Source: an uncultured Rothia sp.
GTDB lineage: Bacteria > Actinomycetota > Actinomycetes > Actinomycetales > Micrococcaceae
Length of the DNA: 64,000 bases
Direction of reading: 5' to 3'
NCBI GenBank assembly: GCA_946221065.1
Contig: CAMIIO010000010.1
Span: forward strand, 1-64,000
Part shown: positions 24,788-33,059 of the stretch, in pieces
Layout of the letters: each line of letters starts with the position of its first letter
Numbering within the stretch: position 1 is the stretch's first letter
Translations under genes and position numbers: made by a program
Notes under the pieces: generated by a model
What the model saw: the letters and a program-made list of their open reading frames with translations, nothing else
Databases searched by the model: none
Told to the model about the DNA's origin: nothing

Positions 24788-26953
24788 TTAGCCGCGTCCC
24801 TTGCCGTTGCCGTTCTGACTCTGGTTAGTTCGATAAACCTGCACCACCGAAGGCCGCGGGTGTGGAAGGTAGCCAAAGCGTTCTCCGGCGTTAGAGGTAC
24901 GCGCCCCAATGCTGGAGTTAGCGAAGTCGGGGAAATATGATTCAGGTTCCTCAAAGACGCCGTCTTCGCCCGGGTGTTGAACACAGACATACACCATATG
25001 TTCGAGGTCATTGATGACGGGTCCGCAGGTTTCTGCCTGCTTGGGCACGGAAAGGAATTGCTCAACCTTGCCGCGTTCAGGGCCTTCCACTGGGACTTTG
25101 AACAAACCGTCATTGAACTGAATCTTATCCGGTGCGCCGTCGGTGGAAATCCACAGGTTACCTTGCGAATCGAAAGCCACGTTATCGGGGCAGGAAATGG
25201 GCGACACCTGGGTGATGTCGTAACCGGCAAAGTAGGTTTGGGTTTCGGTGGCTGGATCACCACAGACCAGGAGCAAATCCCAGGTGAAGGTTTGAGCATC
25301 AACACGGTTGCCGTCTTCGGTGATTTCGATAACGTGACCATCGCGGTTGTTGTTTCGCGGGTTAGGCTCGGTAGCTCCTTCAAGTTGCTTACCGTCCTTG
25401 ACAGTGCCGCGGTCGGTGTTATTGGTGAGAGCGGCATAAATCTTACCAGTGAGCGGTGAGGGCTCAACGTCTTCGGGGCGATCCATCTTGGTGGGCTGCA
25501 TTTTATCTGCCGCGATGCGGGTAAAGACCAGAACCTCATCAATAGACATCCCTGGCACAAGAGACTTCTTCCCATTCGTGAGCTGAATCCACTCACCGGT
25601 GCCATCGAAACGGCCGTCTGCGGGAAGCTGACCGGAGCCGTCAATCTCAGCTTCGGGAGAGTTTCCGCTAAAACGAGCCACGAACAATGAACCATTCTCT
25701 AAAAGGGTCATGTTGTGTTTACGGTTTCCCTCAATATAACGATCGCGGGAAACAAACTTGTACATGTACTCAAAACGTGAGTCATCGCCCATGTACGCGG
25801 CAACTTTACCGGTCACCGGATCAACGTGAATATTAGCACCCTCGTGCTTGAAACGTCCCAGCGCGGTGTGCTTACGCGGGGGAGCGGAGGGATTCTCGGG
25901 GTCAAGTTCTACAATGTAACCAAAGCGATGAGACTCGTTTTCGAAGCCCTTATTGTTGGCGTTAAAGCGAGGATCGGCGTCTTCCCAGCCGTGCGGGGTG
26001 GGAGCGTTCTTGATGGTATAACGCTTGAACTCGGGGGTGTCCTTACCAACGAAGTAGCTATCAAAGTTTTCTTCGCCTGAGAGCACAGTACCCCAGGGGG
26101 TCAAGCCGCCGGAGCAGTTATTATTGGTGCCCAATACCACGGCCCCGGTAGGATCTGCCGCGGTCTTTAGGAGCTTAGAGCCCTTGGCAGGACCGGTAAT
26201 AGAGAACGGGGTGTCGGTAGTAATACGACGGTTACGACGTCCACCCACAATGTAACTCCAGGGGCTACCCACTTTTGTACGGCGAAGCTCCACAACGCTC
26301 ATGCCCTGGGCAGCCATGGCAACACGACGGAGCTCTCCGGAATCAGCGGCCCATGCTTCGCTGGGAAACATGGTGTTTTCGTTAACGTACTCGTGATTGC
26401 ACACCAGCACCCCACGCAAGGGGTTCTTGGAATCGACGATGACGGTGAGGTAATCATTATTGAAACCGAATTGGCGTGCCTGCGCGGCAGCTATCTGATT
26501 GTTCACATCAAACGCGGGGGTATCGTGGAACAAAGGATCACCCCAACGGATAATAGGATCCCACTCGTAGCCGGTTGGCACGATAAAATCGTCTACATCT
26601 GCCGGAACCGGCGCAATGGGCTCGAAGGAGAAAGCGGAATCTTTGGCTCCGCGCCCCAGAGCCTTTCCCTTACCCTGCGCATGTGCAGGAACAGCAGCCT
26701 GAGCCTGGGGAGCATTAGTGGCACCGGCTCCTACAACCAGCGCGGCACCTGCGGCACCGAGCATCGCGCGGCGAGAAATAGCCTGTTCGATGATGTCTTT
26801 AAAATAGTGGTTATCCGAGCAATTGGCGTCGGGCTCCAAACATGCATTGTTGCACTTGAGCGCGCAGGTAACTGCCGAACGCTTACCTTTGACGTGATTC
26901 CACATGGGAAGGTAACGGCGTGTGGGAGTGGGCAGTGAAGTCTTTTCAGTCAC
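24788..26953 (-). CDS. PhoX-family (DUF839) phosphatase, Tat-exported
   Basis: A 721-residue secreted phosphatase-like beta-propeller of the PhoX/DUF839 family, which uses calcium and iron. It carries a twin-arginine signal (SRRAMLGAAGAAL, RR at residues 61-62, cleavage near AQA at 86-88). Before it comes the conserved actinobacterial PhoX N-terminus with four cysteines (residues 30, 34, 38 and 45). Propeller features include NHEYVNENTMFPSE, NNCSGGLTPWGTVLSGEENFDSYF and CPDNVAFDSQGNLWISTDG. It probably releases phosphate from organic esters outside the cell. The start is GTG. A possible PHO box lies upstream. It is a monocistronic gene ahead of the Ole-side genes. Confidence 0.88.
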   Translation of the reverse strand: MTEKTSLPTPTRRYLPMWNHVKGKRSAVTCALKCNNACLEPDANCSDNHYFKDIIEQAISRRAMLGAAGAALVVGAGATNAPQAQAAVPAHAQGKGKALGRGAKDSAFSFEPIAPVPADVDDFIVPTGYEWDPIIRWGDPLFHDTPAFDVNNQIAAAQARQFGFNNDYLTVIVDSKNPLRGVLVCNHEYVNENTMFPSEAWAADSGELRRVAMAAQGMSVVELRRTKVGSPWSYIVGGRRNRRITTDTPFSITGPAKGSKLLKTAADPTGAVVLGTNNNCSGGLTPWGTVLSGEENFDSYFVGKDTPEFKRYTIKNAPTPHGWEDADPRFNANNKGFENESHRFGYIVELDPENPSAPPRKHTALGRFKHEGANIHVDPVTGKVAAYMGDDSRFEYMYKFVSRDRYIEGNRKHNMTLLENGSLFVARFSGNSPEAEIDGSGQLPADGRFDGTGEWIQLTNGKKSLVPGMSIDEVLVFTRIAADKMQPTKMDRPEDVEPSPLTGKIYAALTNNTDRGTVKDGKQLEGATEPNPRNNNRDGHVIEITEDGNRVDAQTFTWDLLLVCGDPATETQTYFAGYDITQVSPISCPDNVAFDSQGNLWISTDGAPDKIQFNDGLFKVPVEGPERGKVEQFLSVPKQAETCGPVINDLEHMVYVCVQHPGEDGVFEEPESYFPDFANSSIGARTSNAGERFGYLPHPRPSVVQVYRTNQSQNGNGKGRG

Positions 26954-27044
26954 GAAGATGTTCCTTCTTCAACGGTGCGATTAGTCTGTGTGCTGTCGAG
27001 AATTAGTCCGACTCACACAAACTATTGCAGCGGTAGATGACAGA

Positions 27045-27076
27045 AAAAACTCACCGAGGTAAACAATGGTTAACGC
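27045..27076 (-). promoter_or_regulatory. Candidate PHO box upstream of phoX-like gene
   Basis: On the minus strand, GTTAACC (27074-27068) and GTTTACC (27064-27058) repeat at a 10-base step, and a weaker GTGAGTT follows. Direct repeats of this GTTcACC type are the PhoP-binding pattern in several actinobacteria. It sits about 100 bases before the phosphatase start. The usual step is 11, so this is only a candidate. Confidence 0.35.
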
Positions 27077-27149
27077 TTAGCTGAATCTCCGGAAAGAGCA
27101 TACCCGCCCAAAAACCGGATGTGACTAGCGGATATGACAGTATATGTAC

Positions 27150-27187
27150 ATAAAAATATGCCGCCCGGATCTCTCCGAGCGGCATCA
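27150..27187 (-). terminator. Terminator after the cation transporter gene
   Basis: ATGCCGC (27158-27164) pairs with GCGGCAT (27179-27185), with more pairing inside. On the minus strand the stem is followed by ATTTTTAT. It lies just past the stop of the cation transporter gene and would end the ole-side transcript. Confidence 0.8.
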
Positions 27188-27192
27188 CCGAA

Positions 27193-27837
27193 TCAATCTA
27201 TATCTCCCTCAAGAGCTTTCGCCGTGAGCCGTTCCTCTTCAGAAACCTCCCACACTTCCTTCGCCGCAGACAGATTCAGCACCAAAATAATCGCTGCCAG
27301 AATCAGATCCGGCCAGCCCGAACCCGTCCACGCGGTAAGCAGACCCATACCAATAATGGCGACATTCACGAGCACATCATTACGCGCCGCCAAGAACGCC
27401 GCCTTAGTCAAAGACCCGCCATCGTCGTGAAATTTTGCCAACACCCAGGCACAGATACCGTTGACGACGACGGCGCCCCCGGCCGTTAGCACCAAACGTA
27501 ACGGATCCGGTGCCTGAGGATTACTAAACTGGGAAGCGATTTGCCATGCCGCAACAAGCGCCGGAGCACAGATAATCACCGCCATCGCTTTACCCGCCCA
27601 GGAACGTGCTTTCAGCGACCAGAAGAGTGCGAGGAAGATTAGCGTGTTCACGGCAGTATCTTCCAAAAAATCGATCGAGTCAGCCATCAACGACGCCGAG
27701 CCAATCCTTAGCGCCACCGCACCTTCGACAAAAAAGTAGGTAAAATTCAGTAGCGCAACCACCATAACGGTGGTGCGCAACCGTTGGAGCTGCGCCGGGC
27801 TGGCTTCCAGACTTCCCGAAAAATCATGAGTACACAT
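27193..27837 (-). CDS. Small cation transporter (CDF-like), membrane domain only
   Basis: This 214-residue protein has about five or six membrane helices of the cation diffusion facilitator type. The paired metal-site motifs are visible as SLMADSIDFLED in helix 2 and AARNDVLVN in helix 5, the DxxxD/NxxxD arrangement. The cytoplasmic C-terminal domain of full CDF proteins is missing, so it is a compact version. It probably exports a divalent metal, but the ion is unknown. It starts 14 bases after the oleD stop and may be on the same transcript. The link to olefin synthesis may be coincidental. Confidence 0.8.
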   Translation of the reverse strand: MCTHDFSGSLEASPAQLQRLRTTVMVVALLNFTYFFVEGAVALRIGSASLMADSIDFLEDTAVNTLIFLALFWSLKARSWAGKAMAVIICAPALVAAWQIASQFSNPQAPDPLRLVLTAGGAVVVNGICAWVLAKFHDDGGSLTKAAFLAARNDVLVNVAIIGMGLLTAWTGSGWPDLILAAIILVLNLSAAKEVWEVSEEERLTAKALEGDID

Positions 27838-27851
27838 TGGTAGGGTCCCTG

Positions 27852-28979
27852 CTACTTACGCCAATAGTCACCATAATAAGAGCCGAGCTTGCTATAGCCC
27901 TGCTCAATACTTACCGCAGGTGCCCAATCTAAGAGTTCGCGAGTGCGCCGCTGATCGAACCAGTGAGAAGTAGAGAGCTGCTCGGCAAGAAACGCCGTCA
28001 TAGGAGGCTCATCTTCTCCAGGACGAATATCCCATATCTTTTCAATCAGCGTCCCTGCCCCACGAGCCACCGAAGCCGGAATGGAGTACCGAGGCGGAGT
28101 CACGCCAACCGCCAGGCACATGCCCGCAATAATCTCAGCCACCTCACGCGGCTGCCCATTCGTCACCACCAGGGGAGTACCGTGAATAACATCTAACCGA
28201 GTAAAGCCGGCAACAATCGCATCCACTGCATTATCAATATAGGTGGTGTCAATCAATGCAGCTCCACCATTGAGTAGCGGTAGCGTACCACGCGCGGCAC
28301 GCTCCAACACACGCTCAACTAACTGCGTATCACCGGGCCCCCACACAATGTGCGGGCGAATCACACCCACCAAAAAATCATCCGTATCGGCAGCAAGAGC
28401 TAGCTGCTCCGCCATCGCTTTAGACCGAGCATAATGACCGCGCGCAAGCTCCGGAGTAGCCGGACCGTTGCCCTCACCCATAAACGAGACGCCGGTATGT
28501 GCCACTGAAGGAGAAGAAATAAACAAGAAACGAGAAATCCTCGCTGCCTGCGCCTGAGACAGTAGGACTTCAGTACCCTGCACGTTCGTGTGAACAAACT
28601 CTTCCCACGCCCCGGCAAAAGAAACTTTCGCCGCCAAATGCACCACGCCATCAACATCGCTCATAGCTTGCTCAACCGCGGCGACATCGGTAATCGCACC
28701 CCGGTGCTGACTAAAACGCTCCACAATAGAGGCGGGCAATAACTCGGTAATACGAGAATCCGAACGCTGCATAACGCGCACATCATAGCCCTGCCGCAAT
28801 AACTGCAGAGCAACCTCACGCCCCAACATCCCCGAAGCACCAGTCACCAAAACCAGCTCACCGCAACGCCGCGCAAACGCCGACTCATCCAACGAACGCT
28901 GAGAATAGGGCACCCCGGAATCCTTGACCCAGTGGACAGGAGCTACCGCTACTTCAGAAAAATTATCAGAAAAACCCAT
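27852..28979 (-). CDS. oleD: OleD, NADPH-dependent 2-alkyl-3-ketoacid reductase
   Basis: OleD reduces the beta-keto acid made by OleA to a beta-hydroxy acid. It is a 375-residue short-chain dehydrogenase/extended reductase with Rossmann motif TGASGMLG (residues 46-53), downstream NAD-binding VVHLAAKVS, a Ser-rich FISSPSVAH, and catalytic YxxxK (HYARSKAMAEQ). Its start codon overlaps the oleBC stop by one base (TAATG), so it is translated with it. A DR/FARRCGELVLV lead of about 40 residues precedes the fold. Family and context agree. Confidence 0.9.
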   Translation of the reverse strand: MGFSDNFSEVAVAPVHWVKDSGVPYSQRSLDESAFARRCGELVLVTGASGMLGREVALQLLRQGYDVRVMQRSDSRITELLPASIVERFSQHRGAITDVAAVEQAMSDVDGVVHLAAKVSFAGAWEEFVHTNVQGTEVLLSQAQAARISRFLFISSPSVAHTGVSFMGEGNGPATPELARGHYARSKAMAEQLALAADTDDFLVGVIRPHIVWGPGDTQLVERVLERAARGTLPLLNGGAALIDTTYIDNAVDAIVAGFTRLDVIHGTPLVVTNGQPREVAEIIAGMCLAVGVTPPRYSIPASVARGAGTLIEKIWDIRPGEDEPPMTAFLAEQLSTSHWFDQRRTRELLDWAPAVSIEQGYSKLGSYYGDYWRK

Positions 28980-31666
28980 TACTTCTTCAACCGCGCTTTC
29001 TTACCGCTCAATACCTGAGTAGCCCAACTCGTCAACAGCGGGCGATCAATCTTTGAATTATGCCGAATATCGGTGGGATGCTCCTTCACCACTAACACCG
29101 CCGCCACCTCAATCCCGGTTTCTTCCAGTACTTTAGCGCGGACTTTCTGAGAAAGCGTAGCGCTCGCCGACCCGTTTGCTGTGGCACGTGGATCAGTCTC
29201 TGCAACCACTACCACGGCGGCAGAGCCTTCCGGTCCCACAGCAACGACGGCGGCACGTCGAATCTCCTGAAGTAGCTCGGCGGCTTGCTCGGCGGCAACC
29301 GGAGTCAAAATACCCTGAGAGGTGTTCATTACATGCCCTAAACGCCCCTCTACCCAGAGTCTGCCTGCTTCATCAAAGTGACCGACGTCGCCGGTGCGGT
29401 GCCAACCGGGGGTGGAGATAGAGTCTTGTTCGGTCACCCAGAGGGTATCGTAGCGATCTTTCACATGCGGGGCTGCCACCAAAATTTCACCGCAAATTCC
29501 TGGCTCGAAAGTGGTCTCTGCAATTGACTTGCCTTGCTCATCTAACGGAGCCAAGCAAATTTGCGCGTCAAAAACCGGTTTGCCCACGCATACCCCATCA
29601 CGGGCATGAGCCATAGCACCGGAAGCACCCTCAGCGTGAGCGGCTTTGATTTCCTCAAAAGAAACATCGGTAATAGGTAGCGCTTCGGTCATACCGTAGG
29701 GGGTATGAATGGAGGCCTGTGGAACCACGGACTGCACCGCCTCCAACAACGGAACTGCCAGCGGAGCACCGGCAGAAAGCAAAACCTCCACCGAACCCAG
29801 GGCAGCTTTCTGCGCGCTCGTGAGATCCTTACAGGTTCGTACCACATTCATTAGAGCCGCAGGAGAGGCAAAAATAGTGGTGGCGTTAATCGCCTGGGTA
29901 GCTGATGCTAGCGCAGTTGCAGTGAGCGTTTTAGGCTGAGTAACATCCATCGTCGGTGTCACCGAGGTTGCGCCAAGAGCCGGGCCCAGGAGTGCAAACG
30001 GAGCAAAGCCAGCTACTAGCCCGGTGCCAGCTTTGAGATTATAGGTATTGCGAATAGCATCGCGCATACCGGCTAGCTGACGGTGCGTGTACACCACGCC
30101 CTTCGCTGGACCCGTTGATCCCGAGGTATAAAGCACCGCGGCGTCATCATCGGGATGAATCTCTGCCGGTTCAAACCCTTGGCTAGCCACAAAATCGGTG
30201 AGCTGAGCCTTAACACCCAGCGCACGAGCTACCGGAGCAGGCAAAGACTCCGCGGCAATACGAGTACCTGGCCAGCCTAAAGACTTCGCAGCAACCAGAG
30301 CGGTACGAATACCTACCAAGAAATCGGGACGAGCTCCCTTTAACGCACGAGTTAGCCCTTTTGCCCCGAGCCCGGTATCGGCAACCACAATCACCGCACC
30401 CAGCGACATACAGGCATAAATTAAAGTGGTGAGCTTAGCCCCGGGAGGAACCATCAGATTGACCCGATCCCCGGCCTTCACCCCAACCTCACGCAACCCC
30501 TGAGCCACGGTGCTAATATCGGCAGCCAGCTCCGCCCAACTCTTGGTGGCGGCAACCTCGGTTTCCTTGGCTGAATCCATGTCCACAATGGCAAGCGAAA
30601 TGTCCTGCGCTCGTTCGCGAATTTCGGTGAGCATAGGGACAAACTCAGGGGCAGGGCTGAGTTCGGCGCGAGCAGCAAGGTGAGTTTCACGGGCTGTCTG
30701 ATTCCAGAGGAAATGTTCTTCGAGCCAATCAAAAATAGGGGTGGCAATATCCTCATCTTCACCTACCAGGTGCGATGCTTTCTCGTAGCGATGAACATCT
30801 GCCTGGGGCAGACGCTGCTGCAGATCTGCCATGTAGCGGCGCTGAAAGACCGGATCTTTGGTTCCCCATTGGAAGAAAGCGGGCACCTCAAGTTCACGAA
30901 TCCCTTCGGCAATGCGCACCATATCCGAATGCGAGGCAGTGCCCGGATAAGCAGGAATATCTGCCACAAAGTTCCGAATGCCCTGACGCAACTCCTTGGT
31001 AGTGTAGGGTGCGGCAAAGGTGCGGTAAACCTCTTTACTTAAACCACCGTGCTGTGCCAGGTGTAAGGTCACATCCAAGAACGTGGTGGTGTTTTGGGTT
31101 CCCCAACCGTGTACCGCGGGATTAAGGGCGAGTTGTAGCGCGGCAGGAATCTTCTCGGAAGAATCATGATAAACACCCGTATTCGTCAGCAAAATTCCTT
31201 CGAGCAGGTGGCGGTGTTCAAGCGCCCACCCCAGAGAAATCAGCCCGCCCCAGTCGTGGGCTAAAGTAACCACCGGTAGCGCGGTGTCATCGATCCCAAC
31301 GGCGGCGGTAAAGTCTGCCAAATCCTGTACACGATCTGCCAGACGGCGGGTAGTACCGGTACGCTCGGAATATCCCATATCAAGCTGATCGACGGCGACG
31401 ACCCGCCACGGATTCTCGGCAGAGATGCCTTTCTCTAGCACACTACGCCATAGATAGGACCAGGTGGGGTTACCGTGAACGGCAAGGATAATGCCCACGG
31501 GCTCAATATCCGCTTGCTGGAGTGAAGGCAAATTATCAAGATAGTGCCAGGTGTAAACGGAGCCGGTATCTATGTGTGCCCGGGAACTCACCTGCAAAGT
31601 ATGTGACCATTCTGGGCGTACTGCCGGCCACTGGTCTGGGTGAGGGGTAAGAAGTTGTTGATCCAT
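28979..31666 (-). CDS. oleBC: OleBC fusion: beta-lactone decarboxylase plus beta-lactone synthetase
   Basis: A natural fusion of the last two steps of long-chain olefin synthesis. Residues 1 to about 325 are OleB, an alpha/beta hydrolase related to haloalkane dehalogenases: HGNPTWSYLW near 65-73, the nucleophile Asp138 in LAHDWGG, GTKDPVF, and the catalytic His in EKASHLVGED near 297. From about 345 to the end is OleC, an AMP-binding ANL enzyme with YTSGSTGPAKG near residue 517, YGMTEALP, and WHRTGDVGHFDEAGRLWVEGR. OleC uses ATP to close the beta-hydroxy acid to a beta-lactone; OleB releases CO2 to leave an internal cis alkene. OleBC fusions are known in Micrococcus and relatives. There is no signal peptide, so the product is cytosolic. 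Confidence 0.93.
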   Translation of the reverse strand: MDQQLLTPHPDQWPAVRPEWSHTLQVSSRAHIDTGSVYTWHYLDNLPSLQQADIEPVGIILAVHGNPTWSYLWRSVLEKGISAENPWRVVAVDQLDMGYSERTGTTRRLADRVQDLADFTAAVGIDDTALPVVTLAHDWGGLISLGWALEHRHLLEGILLTNTGVYHDSSEKIPAALQLALNPAVHGWGTQNTTTFLDVTLHLAQHGGLSKEVYRTFAAPYTTKELRQGIRNFVADIPAYPGTASHSDMVRIAEGIRELEVPAFFQWGTKDPVFQRRYMADLQQRLPQADVHRYEKASHLVGEDEDIATPIFDWLEEHFLWNQTARETHLAARAELSPAPEFVPMLTEIRERAQDISLAIVDMDSAKETEVAATKSWAELAADISTVAQGLREVGVKAGDRVNLMVPPGAKLTTLIYACMSLGAVIVVADTGLGAKGLTRALKGARPDFLVGIRTALVAAKSLGWPGTRIAAESLPAPVARALGVKAQLTDFVASQGFEPAEIHPDDDAAVLYTSGSTGPAKGVVYTHRQLAGMRDAIRNTYNLKAGTGLVAGFAPFALLGPALGATSVTPTMDVTQPKTLTATALASATQAINATTIFASPAALMNVVRTCKDLTSAQKAALGSVEVLLSAGAPLAVPLLEAVQSVVPQASIHTPYGMTEALPITDVSFEEIKAAHAEGASGAMAHARDGVCVGKPVFDAQICLAPLDEQGKSIAETTFEPGICGEILVAAPHVKDRYDTLWVTEQDSISTPGWHRTGDVGHFDEAGRLWVEGRLGHVMNTSQGILTPVAAEQAAELLQEIRRAAVVAVGPEGSAAVVVVAETDPRATANGSASATLSQKVRAKVLEETGIEVAAVLVVKEHPTDIRHNSKIDRPLLTSWATQVLSGKKARLKK

Positions 31667-31713
31667 GCGGTGCTGCTCCCTATCAATTATGCTGCTAAAG
31701 ATCTAACGTAAAG

Positions 31714-31745
31714 ACCCACCGTTAGCCAAAGCTAGAGCGGTGGGT
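31714..31745. terminator. Hairpin between oleA and oleBC
   Basis: ACCCACCG (31714-31721) pairs with CGGTGGGT (31738-31745), and TAGC/GCTA extends the stem inside. On the minus strand it is followed by CTTTACGTT, a weak T-tract. It lies 13 bases after the oleA stop and about 48 bases before the oleBC start, so it may be an attenuator or RNA-stabilising element rather than a full terminator. Confidence 0.55.
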
Positions 31746-31757
31746 GAAATAAAAGTT

Positions 31758-32789
31758 CTACCAGGCAATTTCCATCAGGGCTGTATTGAGGCCAGAGCCT
31801 ACGCCCATGCAGAGAATACGATCGCCTCGGTGATACCCGGGGGCTTCCTGGGCGAGAGTCATCGGTAGCGCCGCCGAAGCCACATTGCCCCAGAACGGGA
31901 AGGTGAGCGGCATCTTTTCTTCGGGAATATTGACCGCCTCGATAATCGCGTTAGTGTGCGCATTGGAAATCTGGTGAGTCACATAGGAGTCCATGCTGGT
32001 CCAGTTCCAACCGCGCTGATGTGCCTCTTCCCAAGCCTCTGCCACGAGCTGCAAGCCGTGCTTCAGTAGCCCTGCGGCGTCGGTATTCATGCCTTCCTCG
32101 GCTTCGCCGCCAATACATAGACCGCGGTGTTCGGTTCCAGCGCGAGTGACTGAGCCAAGAATTTTATGCCCTTCAGGATGGCGATCACTTCGCCCAATGA
32201 CGGCGGCGGCGGCACCGGATCCGAGGGTGAGGGTTGCGAACTGCGCCAGGACGTCGTCGCGAGTGGTGCCGGGCTGATCAAGAATGCGAAGTGCCGTCTT
32301 GTGCCAGGGGGTAGGATCTTCCCCGGCAACAATTAGAGCGTAATCAATGTTGCCGGCATCGATCATGGATGAAGCAACGGTCATTGCGTTAACAAAACCT
32401 AGGCAAGCGTTGGTGATATCAAATTCAATGGTGTGCCGTGGTAGACGCAAACGGTCGTGAATTCCCACGGCAACGGCGGGCTCCAAAAAATCGCGGGTAA
32501 CGGAAGCATTAATAAGTAAGCCAATATCCTCCTTGGCAATACCCGCGCTGCGGATAGCTTTCTCCGCGGCGGCTACCGCACCATCTTCGAAGTGCATACT
32601 TTCCCCCCACGCCCGACGCTCGGTAATACCCGCAAGTCGCTCCAACAGTCCCTTTGGCATGCGAAGCCGCTTATAAGTAGTGGCAAGCTTTTCATCAAAA
32701 TATGAGGAAGAAACTACCTCTGGCGGGAGCTCATTCTCAATAGCAAGCAGCGATGCGTTGGAGTGGCGAATATCTGAATTAGCAGTCAA
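31758..32789 (-). CDS. oleA: OleA, non-decarboxylative acyl-CoA condensing enzyme
   Basis: OleA joins two fatty acyl-CoA molecules head to head into a 2-alkyl-3-keto acid. It is a 343-residue thiolase-fold KAS III relative with the nucleophile Cys129 in ITNACLGF, His272 in THQISNAH and Asn302 in FWGNVASA. Glu103 in SVTRDFLEPA corresponds to the glutamate that OleA enzymes use to activate the second substrate. It is distinct from the true FabH at 61.3-62.3 kb. The start is a TTG with only a weak AGAG in front; no ATG or GTG lies nearby in frame. It heads the minus-strand ole cluster. Confidence 0.9.
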   Translation of the reverse strand: MTANSDIRHSNASLLAIENELPPEVVSSSYFDEKLATTYKRLRMPKGLLERLAGITERRAWGESMHFEDGAVAAAEKAIRSAGIAKEDIGLLINASVTRDFLEPAVAVGIHDRLRLPRHTIEFDITNACLGFVNAMTVASSMIDAGNIDYALIVAGEDPTPWHKTALRILDQPGTTRDDVLAQFATLTLGSGAAAAVIGRSDRHPEGHKILGSVTRAGTEHRGLCIGGEAEEGMNTDAAGLLKHGLQLVAEAWEEAHQRGWNWTSMDSYVTHQISNAHTNAIIEAVNIPEEKMPLTFPFWGNVASAALPMTLAQEAPGYHRGDRILCMGVGSGLNTALMEIAW

Positions 32790-33059
32790 TGAACTCTGGC
32801 TTTCGGGGTACGGTCTGCGGTAACTTGCGGAGGGGGTATGCAGATAGATTGAAGGTAGCGGCTTCGCAAGTAATAAGTCTAAGTACTAATAATAGTGGGG
32901 TAGGAAGGACATCAGGGACATTTCGCTATTGGGTAATCTCACAGAGCGGACCTCATGCCGGTACAGTAGTGCTGTGCGGCTTCGCTGTACTGAAATAATC
33001 AACCAAAGACCAGCAACCCGTTGCAGACTACCGCTAGTCGATAAACGGAAAGGAAACCC
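32790..33059. promoter_or_regulatory. oleA-smc divergent intergenic region
   Basis: These 270 bases separate the minus-strand ole cluster from smc and must hold both promoters. The middle is A/T-rich (32870-32900, including a TACTAATAATAG stretch). AAAGGAAA immediately upstream of the smc TTG is its ribosome site. No operator with clear symmetry was seen. Confidence 0.4.

Noticed and set aside
31758..32789. A second FabH for fatty acid synthesis
   Set aside because: The RDFLEP glutamate, the adjacent oleBC and oleD, and an intact fabH in the fab operon all favour OleA.
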